From positions 6,319-70,318 of the forward strand of contig CALEUL010000011.1 in the NCBI GenBank assembly GCA_937921035.1: a DNA stretch of 64,000 nt, in the 5' to 3' direction. Below the pieces are notes generated by a model. It was not told the DNA's origin. It saw only the letters and a list, made by a program, of their open reading frames with translations, and did no database searches. The DNA comes from an uncultured Porphyromonadaceae bacterium (lineage in GTDB: Bacteria > Bacteroidota > Bacteroidia > Bacteroidales > Muribaculaceae). A program made the translations under genes and the position numbers. Positions 23,239 through 31,943 of the stretch are shown one piece after another (position 1 is the first letter of the stretch; every line of letters begins with the position of its first letter).

Positions 23239-24423
23239 ATGTTAACACAGATACGCGATTTTTTCAGCGAAATCATCACATGTTCCGGCTCAGAAACGAT
23301 TGTCGGCGTCATCCTTCTTGCAATAACCCTTACAGCTGCAATGCTGTTCTACTGGGGCGCAAAGAAACTACTCACAGTACTTGAGCGTCTTGTCATGCGC
23401 AGTCCCACCCACTGGGACGACGACATGCTAAACCCTCGCATGCTGAAGGCACTGTCGCAGCTTGCACCGGCAATTTGCGTCCGGTGGATGCTACCGGGTT
23501 TCTTCGGCACTCGTCCGGACACGTTCCATCTGCTGTCGTCCATCACGTCGCTATATATCGTAGGCGCGCTGGTGTTGATTATCTGCGTACTTATCGACAA
23601 CCTCTACAATGCATTCTCGCGCCGACCAAAACTAAAGGTGTACGCAATCAAAGGCGTGTTCCAGATGGTTAAACTTATTGTAATAGGCATAGGGGCTATA
23701 ATAGGCATCGGCATAATAATAAACCGCTCGCCGGTAGTTATAATCACCGCCTTGGGCGCATCGGCAGCAGTGCTGATGTTAGTGTTCAAGGACACCATAC
23801 TCGGCCTTGTGGCCTCTATCCAGCTAACAGCCAACAATATGCTGCGCAAAGGCGACTGGATTGTCATGGACAGCCACAATGCCAACGGCACAGTGGAGGA
23901 TGTGTCGCTCACGACAATAAAGGTTCGCAACTGGGACAATTCGGTAACTACCATCCCCCCTTATTCGTTAGTATCGGAATCGTTCCGCAATTACGAGCCA
24001 ATGGCACTTTCGAAAGCGCGCCGAGTTGAACGTTCGTTCTTCATCGACGCCAATACCGTCCGTTTCCTCACCCCCGAGGAAATTGAGTCGCTCCGTACCG
24101 ACGGATTGCTGGACGGCATAGACCTACCGGAAGGCCCCGTGGTTAATTTCGGCCTGCTTCGGCGGTACCTTCTGCAGTATCTTACAAAGCACCCGCTTGT
24201 TCGCAAAGACACAACACTGATGGTGCGACAGCTCGATCCCACCAACTCCGGACTGCCTCTTCAGCTGTACTTCTTTACCTCGATAACAGAATGGGTAGCA
24301 TACGAAGGCATCCAGAGCGATATTTTCGACCACGTCTATGCCACGGTGCAGCGTTTCTCGCTATCCATATTCCAGACACCAGCCGGCACAGACCTCTCCC
24401 GGGCAGCCTCGTGCGTTAAATAA
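23239..24423 (+). CDS. Mechanosensitive ion channel, MscS family (YbdG-like)
   Basis: This 394-aa inner-membrane protein has about five transmembrane helices. The last is the pore-lining helix (about residues 165-195, ALGASAAVLMLVFKDTILGLVASIQL). A beta domain follows (KGDWIVMDSHNANGTVEDVSLTTIKVRNWDN), then a cytoplasmic alpha/beta domain with the conserved FRNYEPM. It matches the YbdG branch, which has extra N-terminal helices compared with MscS and releases solutes on hypo-osmotic shock. It stands alone between a terminator-linked promoter and a pair of strong hairpins. Confidence 0.9.
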   Translation: MLTQIRDFFSEIITCSGSETIVGVILLAITLTAAMLFYWGAKKLLTVLERLVMRSPTHWDDDMLNPRMLKALSQLAPAICVRWMLPGFFGTRPDTFHLLSSITSLYIVGALVLIICVLIDNLYNAFSRRPKLKVYAIKGVFQMVKLIVIGIGAIIGIGIIINRSPVVIITALGASAAVLMLVFKDTILGLVASIQLTANNMLRKGDWIVMDSHNANGTVEDVSLTTIKVRNWDNSVTTIPPYSLVSESFRNYEPMALSKARRVERSFFIDANTVRFLTPEEIESLRTDGLLDGIDLPEGPVVNFGLLRRYLLQYLTKHPLVRKDTTLMVRQLDPTNSGLPLQLYFFTSITEWVAYEGIQSDIFDHVYATVQRFSLSIFQTPAGTDLSRAASCVK

Positions 24424-24440
24424 ACCAGAGCATACAAACA

Positions 24441-24486
24441 CCACCGCAGCGGCGCTTCACAGTGCCGCTGCGGTGGTATAAACCAA
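24441..24486 (+). terminator. Long GC-rich hairpin after the MscS gene
   Basis: CCACCGCAGCGGC (24441-24453) pairs perfectly with GCCGCTGCGGTGG (24474-24486), 13 bp with a 20-nt loop. No T-run follows on the plus strand, so it may act with the second hairpin or as an mRNA 3'-end stabiliser. Confidence 0.5.
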
Positions 24487-24539
24487 TCATTATCACATTT
24501 CTTGCAATGGAAAAAGTAATCTTGCTATGTACTATTAAA

Positions 24540-24583
24540 ACGCCGGGCGTGAGAAAAGGTTCACGTCCGGCGTAATTTTTTTT
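24540..24583. terminator. Bidirectional intrinsic terminator between mscS and ompA-like genes
   Basis: ACGCCGGGCGTGA (24540-24552) pairs with TCACGTCCGGCGT (24561-24573), 13 bp with one G-U pair. It is followed by eight T on the plus strand and by TTTTAA on the minus strand, so it can end both the MscS transcript and the convergent OmpA-family transcript. Confidence 0.8.
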
Positions 24584-24616
24584 CAAAAATTTCTGAGAAG
24601 TATCAATCCGGGAGGA

Positions 24617-25759
24617 TTATTTTGTCTCCAAAGTGCAGATGCTCACGCGGTTCCAGGATTCTTCCTCGAACATATCGCCAATACCCTGACCCTCGGCAGA
24701 GATACGGTCGGCCTTGATGCCGTAGGACTTAACGAGCATATTCTTTACAGACTCGGCGCGGTTCTTTGCCAACTTGATATTGAAATCGTAGTTACCGTCC
24801 TTGGATGCGTAACCCTTGATAACCACTTTTGCATCGGGATGATGTTTCATATAATCCGCAATCATTTCCACATTAGGTTTCTGGTCGGCTGTAATTTTGT
24901 CCGAACCAATGCGGAAGAACACGAAACGTACCGAATTGAGTTCGTTTGTAACTTCCTTCACAATCTCGGGTTTGCGGTTCTGGCATGCGGTAAGCTGAGC
25001 GGCGAGAGCGTCGGCTTTGCTCTTGTAGCCGGCAGCATCCTGCTGGCTTGCGGCAAGGTCGCTGCGCAGAGCGTTGATCTGGTCGTTAAGCTCGTTCACC
25101 TCGGCATAATTATATGGCTGGATGCACTTGAAGCCGGGGCCGAAAGTATAGCTAACGCCTGCAACGATATTGAACGAAGCCTGATTGATGTTGTAGCCTA
25201 CCAGGCCGTTGTCAAATTCGTCTATCATGTTCCACGATACCGAAGGCTTAACAGCGATTGTAACATGATCGCTAACATTGAAATTGAAGTTAAGACCGGC
25301 TTTTGTAACGAAGTAGTTGTAGGGCACGCCGTTGTCCACATCCTGGTTGAAATAGTCGTGTCCCCATCCGGCACCAACAAGAGCCTCGATTGTGAAGGGA
25401 CGTTTTTCACATTTGTATCCGCCGAACAGGTTGAAAAGATCGGCAGTACCGTAGAGACCTACGTATGAATTATCGAAAGCTGTGCTGGAGTGGATTGCTC
25501 CGCGCCAGCTGGAGGTATTTACATTAGCGCTGGCCTCGATGCCGGCACCGAAAACAGGAGTAATCTGCTTGCCGATATTGATACCGGCAGTACCACGCAT
25601 GTCGCCGAAGAAAGCACCGTGATTCATTGGCGTTGTAACACCGCCATTCACACCGATATAAACATTATCGAATAATTTGGGCTGTTCAATGTCCTGTGCA
25701 TTGACCGAAAAAGCAGCCAGCGCACCTATCGCTGCAACTGTTAAGATAATCTTTTTCAT
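24617..25759 (-). CDS. OmpA-family outer-membrane protein
   Basis: This 380-aa porin has a signal peptide (1-21, ending VNAQ) and an eight-strand-type barrel (about 30-210). A coiled coil follows (about 215-260, ELNDQINALRSDLAASQQDA). The C-terminal OmpA peptidoglycan-binding domain (about 268-378) includes FFRIGSDKITADQKPNVEMIADYM and LAKNRAESVKNMLVKSYGI. It anchors the outer membrane to peptidoglycan. It is transcribed alone and convergent to the MscS gene across a shared terminator. No promoter of the usual pattern was found in its 108-nt upstream gap. Confidence 0.92.
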   Translation of the reverse strand: MKKIILTVAAIGALAAFSVNAQDIEQPKLFDNVYIGVNGGVTTPMNHGAFFGDMRGTAGINIGKQITPVFGAGIEASANVNTSSWRGAIHSSTAFDNSYVGLYGTADLFNLFGGYKCEKRPFTIEALVGAGWGHDYFNQDVDNGVPYNYFVTKAGLNFNFNVSDHVTIAVKPSVSWNMIDEFDNGLVGYNINQASFNIVAGVSYTFGPGFKCIQPYNYAEVNELNDQINALRSDLAASQQDAAGYKSKADALAAQLTACQNRKPEIVKEVTNELNSVRFVFFRIGSDKITADQKPNVEMIADYMKHHPDAKVVIKGYASKDGNYDFNIKLAKNRAESVKNMLVKSYGIKADRISAEGQGIGDMFEEESWNRVSICTLETK

Positions 25760-25867
25760 ACTGAAACGTTTTTGTTACCCCGGCGACCGAGAGAGCTGCC
25801 GCCTGAATGGAGCAATGTTTTTACTATACTATATTTATAATTTAATCTGTTTAATTTGTTAAATGCA

Positions 25868-26107
25868 TCATGCCTGAGCGGCATATGTGCGCACCGTATC
25901 CGACTTCACGTCAACGCCGAAGTGAGCGGCGCAGGCGAGAATAGCGCGAGCGAGACGCGGTTTCAAGTCATCGGGGCAATATCTGAAGTATGCCTCCGCT
26001 GCCCGCACATGGGCTGCGTCGGGCATAGGATACTCTCGTCGTTCCGGCAAACCGAAAACAGAATCCGGGAGTTCCTTTTTATCTTCATAGCTAATTCTGT
26101 CGTTCAT
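25868..26107 (-). CDS. Small conserved hypothetical protein (79 aa)
   Basis: This 79-aa soluble protein reads SVFGLPERREYPMPDAAHVRAAEAYFRYCP and then a helical segment (DDLKPRLARAILACAAHFGVDV). The combination of LPERREYP...D..HVR.A...F.YCP is a small domain I have seen in bacterial and phage-associated hypothetical proteins (DUF6582-like). Composition and codon use look like a real gene. No function can be assigned. It is divergent from the RNA methyltransferase gene. Confidence 0.6.
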   Translation of the reverse strand: MNDRISYEDKKELPDSVFGLPERREYPMPDAAHVRAAEAYFRYCPDDLKPRLARAILACAAHFGVDVKSDTVRTYAAQA

Positions 26108-26240
26108 TTTGAAGAGAGATTTTTTATGTGTTGTGAAATAATAACAAATCCTTGGGGCAAGGTGTTCACTTTTCGGGCTTGGCGACAGCGCATAATTTCC
26201 ATGTTCCGCCGTGCCCTTTTCCGTATTTTAGTTCTTGATA

Positions 26241-26272
26241 TTCGATTATGTCGTGTTTTTTGGCTAATTTTG
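26241..26272 (+). promoter_or_regulatory. Promoter of the THUMP methyltransferase/purD operon
   Basis: TAATTTTG (26265-26272) is preceded 20 nt upstream by TTCG (26241-26244), a one-base variant of the -33 TTTG. The ATG at 26295 lies 22 nt downstream. Confidence 0.55.
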
Positions 26273-26294
26273 CAGCGAATAATCAAAAAGAGAC

Positions 26295-27815
26295 ATGACA
26301 ACGACATTCGATATGGTGGCCAAGACCTTCCAGGGCCTGGAGGCGGTACTGGCCGACGAACTGCGAGCACTGGGAGCCGAGGACGTGGCACCCGGAAAAC
26401 GTATGGTTGCTTTCCGCGGCGATCTGGCACTACTCTACAAAGCGAATATGTGCTGCCGCACGGCGCTGAGAATCCTGAAGCCTTTCTATTCCTTCGAAGC
26501 CGGCGACGCCGACGAACTTTATGCAAAGGTCAAGGAATACGACTGGAGCACACTGATGGACGTGAACAAGACCTTCTCCATCGATACAGTTACCAACAGT
26601 GCCGAATTCAAACACAGCCAGTTTGTTACATATCGAGTTAAAGATGCCATAGTAGACTGGTTCCGCGACCATGACGAGACGGAACGGCGCCCGAGCGTAC
26701 GCCTCGAAGGAGCTGACATAATGATTAACGTACATATCTCCGAGCACCATGTTACGCTGTCGCTGGATTCCTCGGGCGAAAGTCTGCACCGCCGCGGCTG
26801 GCGCACCGCCCAGACCGAAGCGCCAATTAACGAAGTGCTTGCCGCTGGCATAATACTTATGACCGGGTGGCGCGGCGAAACCCCGTTCGTAGACCCCATG
26901 TGCGGCTCCGGCACATTCGCCATCGAGGCCGCCATGATTGCAGCCGGCATCAATCCCGGCGTTTACCGCAAACATTTCGCTTTCGAGAACTGGCCCGACT
27001 TCAACGCCGACCTTCTTGAAGAAATATACAACGACGACAGCGGCGAGCGCGAGGTAACATGCCCCATTATCGCCGCCGATATCCAGCCCCGCGCCATAGC
27101 CATCGCACGCGACAATGCCAAGAGCGCAGGCGTAGAGCGATTCATCACTTTCGAGACAAAAAGCATAACCACATGGGAGACAGCTCCCCAGCCCGCAGGC
27201 GTGCTCGTTACCAATCCACCCTACGGCAAACGTATCGGTGCCGACGACATGAACGCCCTCTACCGAGGCATAGGCAGCGTGCTGAAACGCGTCTTCACAG
27301 GCTACCACGCATGGATAATAGGCTACGAAGACGAATATTTCCACGAAATAGGGCTGGCGCCGTCGCAGAAAATAGCCGTTAACAACGGCGGTCTTGAATG
27401 CGAGTTGCGCGAGTATCTTCTTTTCGCAGGAAACAAGAAAACATTCCGCGCCGAAGGCGGCAAGCTGAAAGACGAACGCCGGGCAGAGCGCCCCGAACGC
27501 AAACCGCGCTTCAACGACCGCGACCGGCGCAAGGACGCCAAGGACAGCCGCAAGGACGCCAAGGGCTCCGACAAACGCCGCGGCGACGACCGCCGCAAAC
27601 CGATGCGCGACGGCGCTAAGCCGGCGGCAAAATTCGGCGGCAAACGCGCCGAACGGCCACAGGAAAAGGAACAGGAAAGCGGACGCAGACCGTTCCGCAT
27701 GTCGGCAACGCCGCAGATGCCATCCATCCCTGCCGACAAGGAGATTGTTCTTAACCGTCCGGCATGGCGCACAAGAAAAAAACGCGACGAAAACTCCGAA
27801 AACAACGATAAGTAA
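26295..27815 (+). CDS. THUMP-domain class I SAM-dependent RNA methyltransferase (RlmL-N/YpsC-like)
   Basis: This 506-aa enzyme has an N-terminal ferredoxin-like/THUMP RNA-binding region (about residues 1-165). The Rossmann methyltransferase domain (about 165-385) carries the SAM-binding motif DPMCGSGTFAIEAA and the N2/N6-methylation motif NPPYG. This points to methylation of guanine N2 in 23S rRNA or tRNA. After residue 385 comes a roughly 110-residue tail very rich in Arg, Lys, Asp and Glu with repeats such as RKDAKDS and RKDAKGS, probably disordered and RNA-interacting. Purine synthesis gene purD follows within 15 nt. Confidence 0.88.
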   Translation: MTTTFDMVAKTFQGLEAVLADELRALGAEDVAPGKRMVAFRGDLALLYKANMCCRTALRILKPFYSFEAGDADELYAKVKEYDWSTLMDVNKTFSIDTVTNSAEFKHSQFVTYRVKDAIVDWFRDHDETERRPSVRLEGADIMINVHISEHHVTLSLDSSGESLHRRGWRTAQTEAPINEVLAAGIILMTGWRGETPFVDPMCGSGTFAIEAAMIAAGINPGVYRKHFAFENWPDFNADLLEEIYNDDSGEREVTCPIIAADIQPRAIAIARDNAKSAGVERFITFETKSITTWETAPQPAGVLVTNPPYGKRIGADDMNALYRGIGSVLKRVFTGYHAWIIGYEDEYFHEIGLAPSQKIAVNNGGLECELREYLLFAGNKKTFRAEGGKLKDERRAERPERKPRFNDRDRRKDAKDSRKDAKGSDKRRGDDRRKPMRDGAKPAAKFGGKRAERPQEKEQESGRRPFRMSATPQMPSIPADKEIVLNRPAWRTRKKRDENSENNDK

Positions 27816-27829
27816 TGCAAGAAGGAAAG

Positions 27830-29119
27830 ATGAATATCCTGCTGCTTGGCAGCGGAGGCCGTGAGTCGGCCATAGCATGGAAACTGAGCCAGAGCCCTAT
27901 CTTAGGCAAACTGTATATCGCCCCGGGTAACGGCGGCACAGGCGCCTACGGCACGAATTTAGACATCAAGCCTACCGATTTCGCCGCTGTAGACCGTGCC
28001 GTAACAGACCTCGGCATCGACATGGTTGTTGCCGGCAACGAAGACCCTCTGGTGGCCGGATTGCGCGACGAACTTGAGCAAAAAGCCGCCGCCCGCGGCT
28101 CCAGGCTGCTGATTGTAGGCCCTGGAAAGGACGGCGCCGCTCTGGAAGGCTCCAAAGACTTTGCCAAGCGCTTTATGGGACGCCACGGCATACCAACCGC
28201 ACGCCATCTCACCGCCACCCCCTCCAACCTCGACGAAGCCCGCGCCTTCCTGGCCTCGCTCAAGGCGCCCTATGTGCTCAAAGCCGACGGCCTTGCAGCC
28301 GGAAAAGGCGTGCTTATCATTGACTCCCTTGAGGAAGCATACCGTTCGCTCGACGAGATGCTCGCCGGACAGTTCGGCGCGGCCTCGGCAAGCGTTGTTA
28401 TCGAGGAATTCCTCAGCGGCATAGAATGTTCCGTATTCGTGCTCACCGACGGCCACGGCGGTTACCGCATTCTGCCAGTAGCAAAGGACTACAAGCGCGT
28501 GGGCGAAGGCGACACAGGCCTCAATACCGGCGGCATGGGCTCTGTATCGCCCGTTCCGTTTGCCGATGAAACCTTTATGGCAAAAGTTGTGTCGCGCATC
28601 GTGGAACCCACTGTCGCAGGTCTTATCGCCGAAGGCATAGACTACCGCGGCTTCATCTTCTTCGGCCTCATCAACTGCCAGGGCGAGCCCTACGTTATAG
28701 AATACAACGTCCGCATGGGCGATCCCGAGACGGAAGTCGTTATGCCCCGCATCGCCTCCGACCTTGTACCGGCCCTGACGGCCGCCGCCGCCGGTAATCT
28801 GGGTGAAATAAAACTCGAAGAAGATCCGCGCGCCGCAGTTGCCGTAATGGCAGTTTCCGGCGGCTACCCCGGCTCATATCCCAAAGGGAAAGCAATCTCC
28901 GGTCTTGACAAGGCCGAAGGGATAGTGTTCCACGCCGGCACCAAGCGCCTCGACGCCGGTACAGTCCTCACCTCTGGCGGGCGTGTACTCGCAGCCGTAG
29001 CCCTCGCCCCGGATATCGCCACAGCCGCAGCCAAGGCCTATAGCGAAATCGGAGCGATAACTTTCGAGGGCATGTACTACCGCCGCGACATCAGCCGCGA
29101 CGTTGTCGCTGAAAAATGA
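27830..29119 (+). CDS. purD: Phosphoribosylamine-glycine ligase (GAR synthetase)
   Basis: This 429-aa ATP-grasp enzyme joins 5-phosphoribosylamine and glycine in the second step of purine biosynthesis. Visible family features are MNILLLGSGGRE at the start, KADGLAAGKGV, the ATP-grasp segment LNTGGMGSVSPVP and VEYNVRMGDPETE-like metal-binding residues (YNVRMGDPETEVV). The usual His in GGREHA is Ser here (GGRESA). I chose the ATG at 27830, which has GAAGGA just upstream and matches the family N-terminus, over the ATG at 27815 that overlaps the previous stop. The next gene overlaps its end by 4 nt. Confidence 0.93.
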   Translation: MNILLLGSGGRESAIAWKLSQSPILGKLYIAPGNGGTGAYGTNLDIKPTDFAAVDRAVTDLGIDMVVAGNEDPLVAGLRDELEQKAAARGSRLLIVGPGKDGAALEGSKDFAKRFMGRHGIPTARHLTATPSNLDEARAFLASLKAPYVLKADGLAAGKGVLIIDSLEEAYRSLDEMLAGQFGAASASVVIEEFLSGIECSVFVLTDGHGGYRILPVAKDYKRVGEGDTGLNTGGMGSVSPVPFADETFMAKVVSRIVEPTVAGLIAEGIDYRGFIFFGLINCQGEPYVIEYNVRMGDPETEVVMPRIASDLVPALTAAAAGNLGEIKLEEDPRAAVAVMAVSGGYPGSYPKGKAISGLDKAEGIVFHAGTKRLDAGTVLTSGGRVLAAVALAPDIATAAAKAYSEIGAITFEGMYYRRDISRDVVAEK

Positions 29120-30096
29120 AGATAGCGCGCATAACACCCGCGCTGCACACGCGAGGGTTCGCACTCGCCGTGGTTCTTGTGGCGTTGCTGTGCGCCATTG
29201 TCTTTCACGCCGGCGAGCCGTCGGCGCCCATCACAGGCGACAAAGGCCTTGGGCTGCCGTCGGCAAACCTCTGGCTTCCGCAGGGCATACTTAATTTTAC
29301 GTGTGCCCTGCTGGGCTCGGCAATCACGACGGTACTGATGATGCTGCTGAACAAAATATACAATGTGTTCCGCGCCATCACCTATATTTTCGTACCGTTC
29401 TTCCTTGCGATGCAGCTGGCCACGCCCGAACTTATCACGCAGGTGTATACCGGCACAGTGCTGGCGGTTATTATACCGCTGTGCATGCTGCTCATGTTCA
29501 ACTGCTACCGTTCACCGGATTCCACTCGTCAGGTATTCCTGATAATGCTGCTGCTGTCGCTGTTCACAGCCACACAGTACTGCTACGCCATCTATATTCC
29601 GGCCATGCTGGTGGGATTCGCGCAGATGCGTATTTTTAACCGCCGCACCCATGCAGCGGCTCTTATGGGAATACTCACACCCTGGATAATGCTGTTGGGA
29701 TTCGGTGCAGTTACGGTAGACGACCTCCACTTTCCGCACCTTACAAGCATATTCTCGGTAATCGCCCTCGACGACACCCTACTGCTTCTTCTTGCCGTAG
29801 GCTTCACCGTACTGGCCATGCTTGCATGCTTCACGCTCAACGTTATGCGCACCATCGCGTACAACGCCCGTGCCCGAGCAGTAAACGGCATGTTCACAAT
29901 CGTGATACTGTTCACCCTGGTGGCTATGTGCGCCGATTTCAACAACATGGTTTCCTATATTCCGCTGCTGAACTTCTGCGCCGCAATGGAGATAACGCAC
30001 TATTTCTCCACCCACCGCGCAGAGAAATCGTTCATAGCAATAATATCTATCTTGGCCGTATACGCGGCCCTGTTCGCATGCCAAACAATTATATAA
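29116..30096 (+). CDS. Polytopic membrane protein of unknown function
   Basis: This 326-aa protein has about nine predicted transmembrane helices and short loops; the only longer polar segment is near residues 30-50 (GEPSAPITGDKGLGLPS). It resembles DUF6427-like Bacteroidota membrane proteins in layout, but I cannot assign a family firmly. It overlaps purD by ATGA and its 3' end overlaps pdxB by 19 nt, so it sits inside a tightly packed operon. Confidence 0.7.
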   Translation: MKIARITPALHTRGFALAVVLVALLCAIVFHAGEPSAPITGDKGLGLPSANLWLPQGILNFTCALLGSAITTVLMMLLNKIYNVFRAITYIFVPFFLAMQLATPELITQVYTGTVLAVIIPLCMLLMFNCYRSPDSTRQVFLIMLLLSLFTATQYCYAIYIPAMLVGFAQMRIFNRRTHAAALMGILTPWIMLLGFGAVTVDDLHFPHLTSIFSVIALDDTLLLLLAVGFTVLAMLACFTLNVMRTIAYNARARAVNGMFTIVILFTLVAMCADFNNMVSYIPLLNFCAAMEITHYFSTHRAEKSFIAIISILAVYAALFACQTII

Positions 30097-31121
30097 GAAT
30101 AATAATAGAGAAGAACATTCCCTACGTAAAAGGTCTGCTGGACCCCTACGCCAACGTGCGCTACCTTTCCCCGGATGAAATAACGCCTAAGGCCGTCCGG
30201 GACGCCGACGCACTGGTGATACGTACGCGCACAAAGTGCGATGCCGCCCTGCTGGACAAATCGGAATGTAAAATAATCGCCACTGCCACTATCGGCACCG
30301 ACCATATAGACAAGGCCTACTGTGCGTCGCGCGGTATCACGGTTGTAAACGCGCCCGGGTGCAACGCACCGGCGGTGGCGCAGTATGTGTTCGCATCGCT
30401 GATGCACGTGATCAACCGCCGTCTAAGCGACCTCACTATCGCTGTAGTAGGCGTAGGACATGTTGGCAGCATTGTATGCCAGTGGGCCGAAAGCCTGGGT
30501 ATGCGCGTGTTGCGCTACGACCCTCCGCGCCAACGGGCCGAAGGAGGCGACCTGTGGGCCGATCTGGACACTGTAGCCCGTGAGGCCGATATCATTACCT
30601 TCCACACCCCGCTGACAAAGGAAGGAGAGGACGCGACATATCATCTGGCCGACGCCGCTTTCTTTGCCAGGCTGCGGCGTGCGCCTATCATAATAAACAG
30701 CGCGCGTGGCCCGGTTATCGACACCGCAGCACTGTTAGACGCAAAGAAAAAAGGCTATGTAGGCCCGCTGATCATCGACTGCTGGGAAAACGAGCCCGCA
30801 ATAAACATGGAACTGCTTGATATCGCCGCCATAGCCACGCCGCACATCGCCGGCTACTCGCAGGAGGGTAAAATACGAGCCTCCCAGGTTGCGATGGATG
30901 CCATGACTACCTTCTTTATGCTGCCGCGCGTAACCATTGACATGCCGCTGCCGCCGGCTCCGGCGCAAAACGTCTCTATCCGCGGGGTAATGGACAGTTA
31001 TGACCCCTCTGCCGACACCGCCGCACTGAAAGCCGCTCCCGAGACTTTCGAGGAGCTGCGTAACAACTACCGCCTGCGCCACGAGGCTCCCGAACGCCGC
31101 AAAAGCGACGGAGCAGACTGA
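30078..31121 (+). CDS. pdxB: Erythronate-4-phosphate dehydrogenase
   Basis: This 347-aa NAD-dependent 2-hydroxyacid dehydrogenase acts in the DXP-dependent pyridoxal 5'-phosphate pathway, oxidising 4-phosphoerythronate. The Rossmann motif VVGVGHVGS lies near residues 115-123. The catalytic Arg is in NSARGPVID, Glu in ENEP and His in TPHIAGYS. The N-terminus (IRIIIEKNIPYVKGLLDPYANV) and the dimerisation tail are typical of PdxB rather than SerA. The start is the ATG at 30078, inside the end of the previous gene. Together with pdxJ at 52579 it shows that this genome uses the long PLP route. Confidence 0.92.
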   Translation: MPNNYIRIIIEKNIPYVKGLLDPYANVRYLSPDEITPKAVRDADALVIRTRTKCDAALLDKSECKIIATATIGTDHIDKAYCASRGITVVNAPGCNAPAVAQYVFASLMHVINRRLSDLTIAVVGVGHVGSIVCQWAESLGMRVLRYDPPRQRAEGGDLWADLDTVAREADIITFHTPLTKEGEDATYHLADAAFFARLRRAPIIINSARGPVIDTAALLDAKKKGYVGPLIIDCWENEPAINMELLDIAAIATPHIAGYSQEGKIRASQVAMDAMTTFFMLPRVTIDMPLPPAPAQNVSIRGVMDSYDPSADTAALKAAPETFEELRNNYRLRHEAPERRKSDGAD

Positions 31122-31170
31122 TTTAACATTAAATAATTAGAGAAATAGTAGCCGAATGGCTATGTTTTAC

Positions 31171-31178
31171 TAATTTTG
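31171..31178 (+). promoter_or_regulatory. -7 promoter element of the coaX operon
   Basis: TAATTTTG lies only 6 nt before the coaX ATG at 31185, again predicting an mRNA with almost no leader. No good -33 TTTG is present at the expected distance. Confidence 0.5.
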
Positions 31179-31184
31179 CCAATT

Positions 31185-31943
31185 ATGCGATTGAAACTCA
31201 CCATCGACCGAGGGAACACTGCTGTCAAAGCCGCCGTATGGGCGGACGACGGCACGCTTATCGACATTCTGAAGTGCGACGACGACCAGCCGGCCGGCGA
31301 CCTTGTCGATGAAGTGAGACAGCGATATATGAAGGAGGGCGACACCATCGCCGCGATAGCATGGTGCACCGTCGTGGCTTCCGACCATGCCGAGGACGAG
31401 GCATCTCTTGCAGGTCTCGCCGACAAGGTTGTGGAACTGCATTCCACAACGGCCACCGGCATAGAAGTGGCATACCTTACGCCGCATACTCTTGGCGCGG
31501 ACCGCCTTGCAGCCGCACTCGGCGCGATAGAGGTGGCCGGTCGCAAGCGCCCCATTCTGGTGTCGGACATTGGTACGGCGGTAACATACGACTATGTCGC
31601 CCCCGGAGGCCGCTATCTCGGCGGCAACATCGCTCCGGGCATCGACCTTCGCCTTCGAGCCCTTGCGGCATTCACCGACGCCCTGCCCGCCGTATCTGTA
31701 GAAGGCGGCGACATTCCGGTGTGGGGACGTACCACCGCCGAAGCCATGCGCAGCGGCGCAGTACGCGGCGTAGCCGCCGAACTGGCCTACTACCATGCAG
31801 CCGCCGGCAAAGAAAGCATCGCCGTCCTCACCGGAGGCTCTGCCGAGCTTCTTGTCAACGAAAACATTCTCACATTCGACTATATCCACGACCCCAATCT
31901 TGTCCACAAGGGTCTTTTCAGCATTATCAAAAATGAAAAATAG
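31185..31943 (+). CDS. coaX: Type III pantothenate kinase
   Basis: This 252-aa enzyme phosphorylates pantothenate, the first step of coenzyme A synthesis. It has the ASKHA-fold motifs of CoaX: the phosphate-binding TIDRGNTAVKAAVW at the N-terminus, GADRLAAALGA in the middle, and DIGTAVTYD followed by GGNIAPGIDLRLRAL. A TTG nine bases upstream lies within the promoter, so the ATG at 31185 is preferred. It overlaps the following barrel gene by 11 nt. Confidence 0.93.
   Translation: MRLKLTIDRGNTAVKAAVWADDGTLIDILKCDDDQPAGDLVDEVRQRYMKEGDTIAAIAWCTVVASDHAEDEASLAGLADKVVELHSTTATGIEVAYLTPHTLGADRLAAALGAIEVAGRKRPILVSDIGTAVTYDYVAPGGRYLGGNIAPGIDLRLRALAAFTDALPAVSVEGGDIPVWGRTTAEAMRSGAVRGVAAELAYYHAAAGKESIAVLTGGSAELLVNENILTFDYIHDPNLVHKGLFSIIKNEK

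Noticed and set aside
24441..24486. Independent small RNA
   Set aside because: The perfect hairpin lies directly behind the MscS gene and before a second terminator, so a transcript-end structure is the simpler reading.
26430..27878. 482-codon minus-strand frame opposite the RNA methyltransferase
   Set aside because: The plus-strand gene has clear THUMP and NPPY motifs; the reverse frame is low-complexity Ala/Val/Cys without any recognisable domain.
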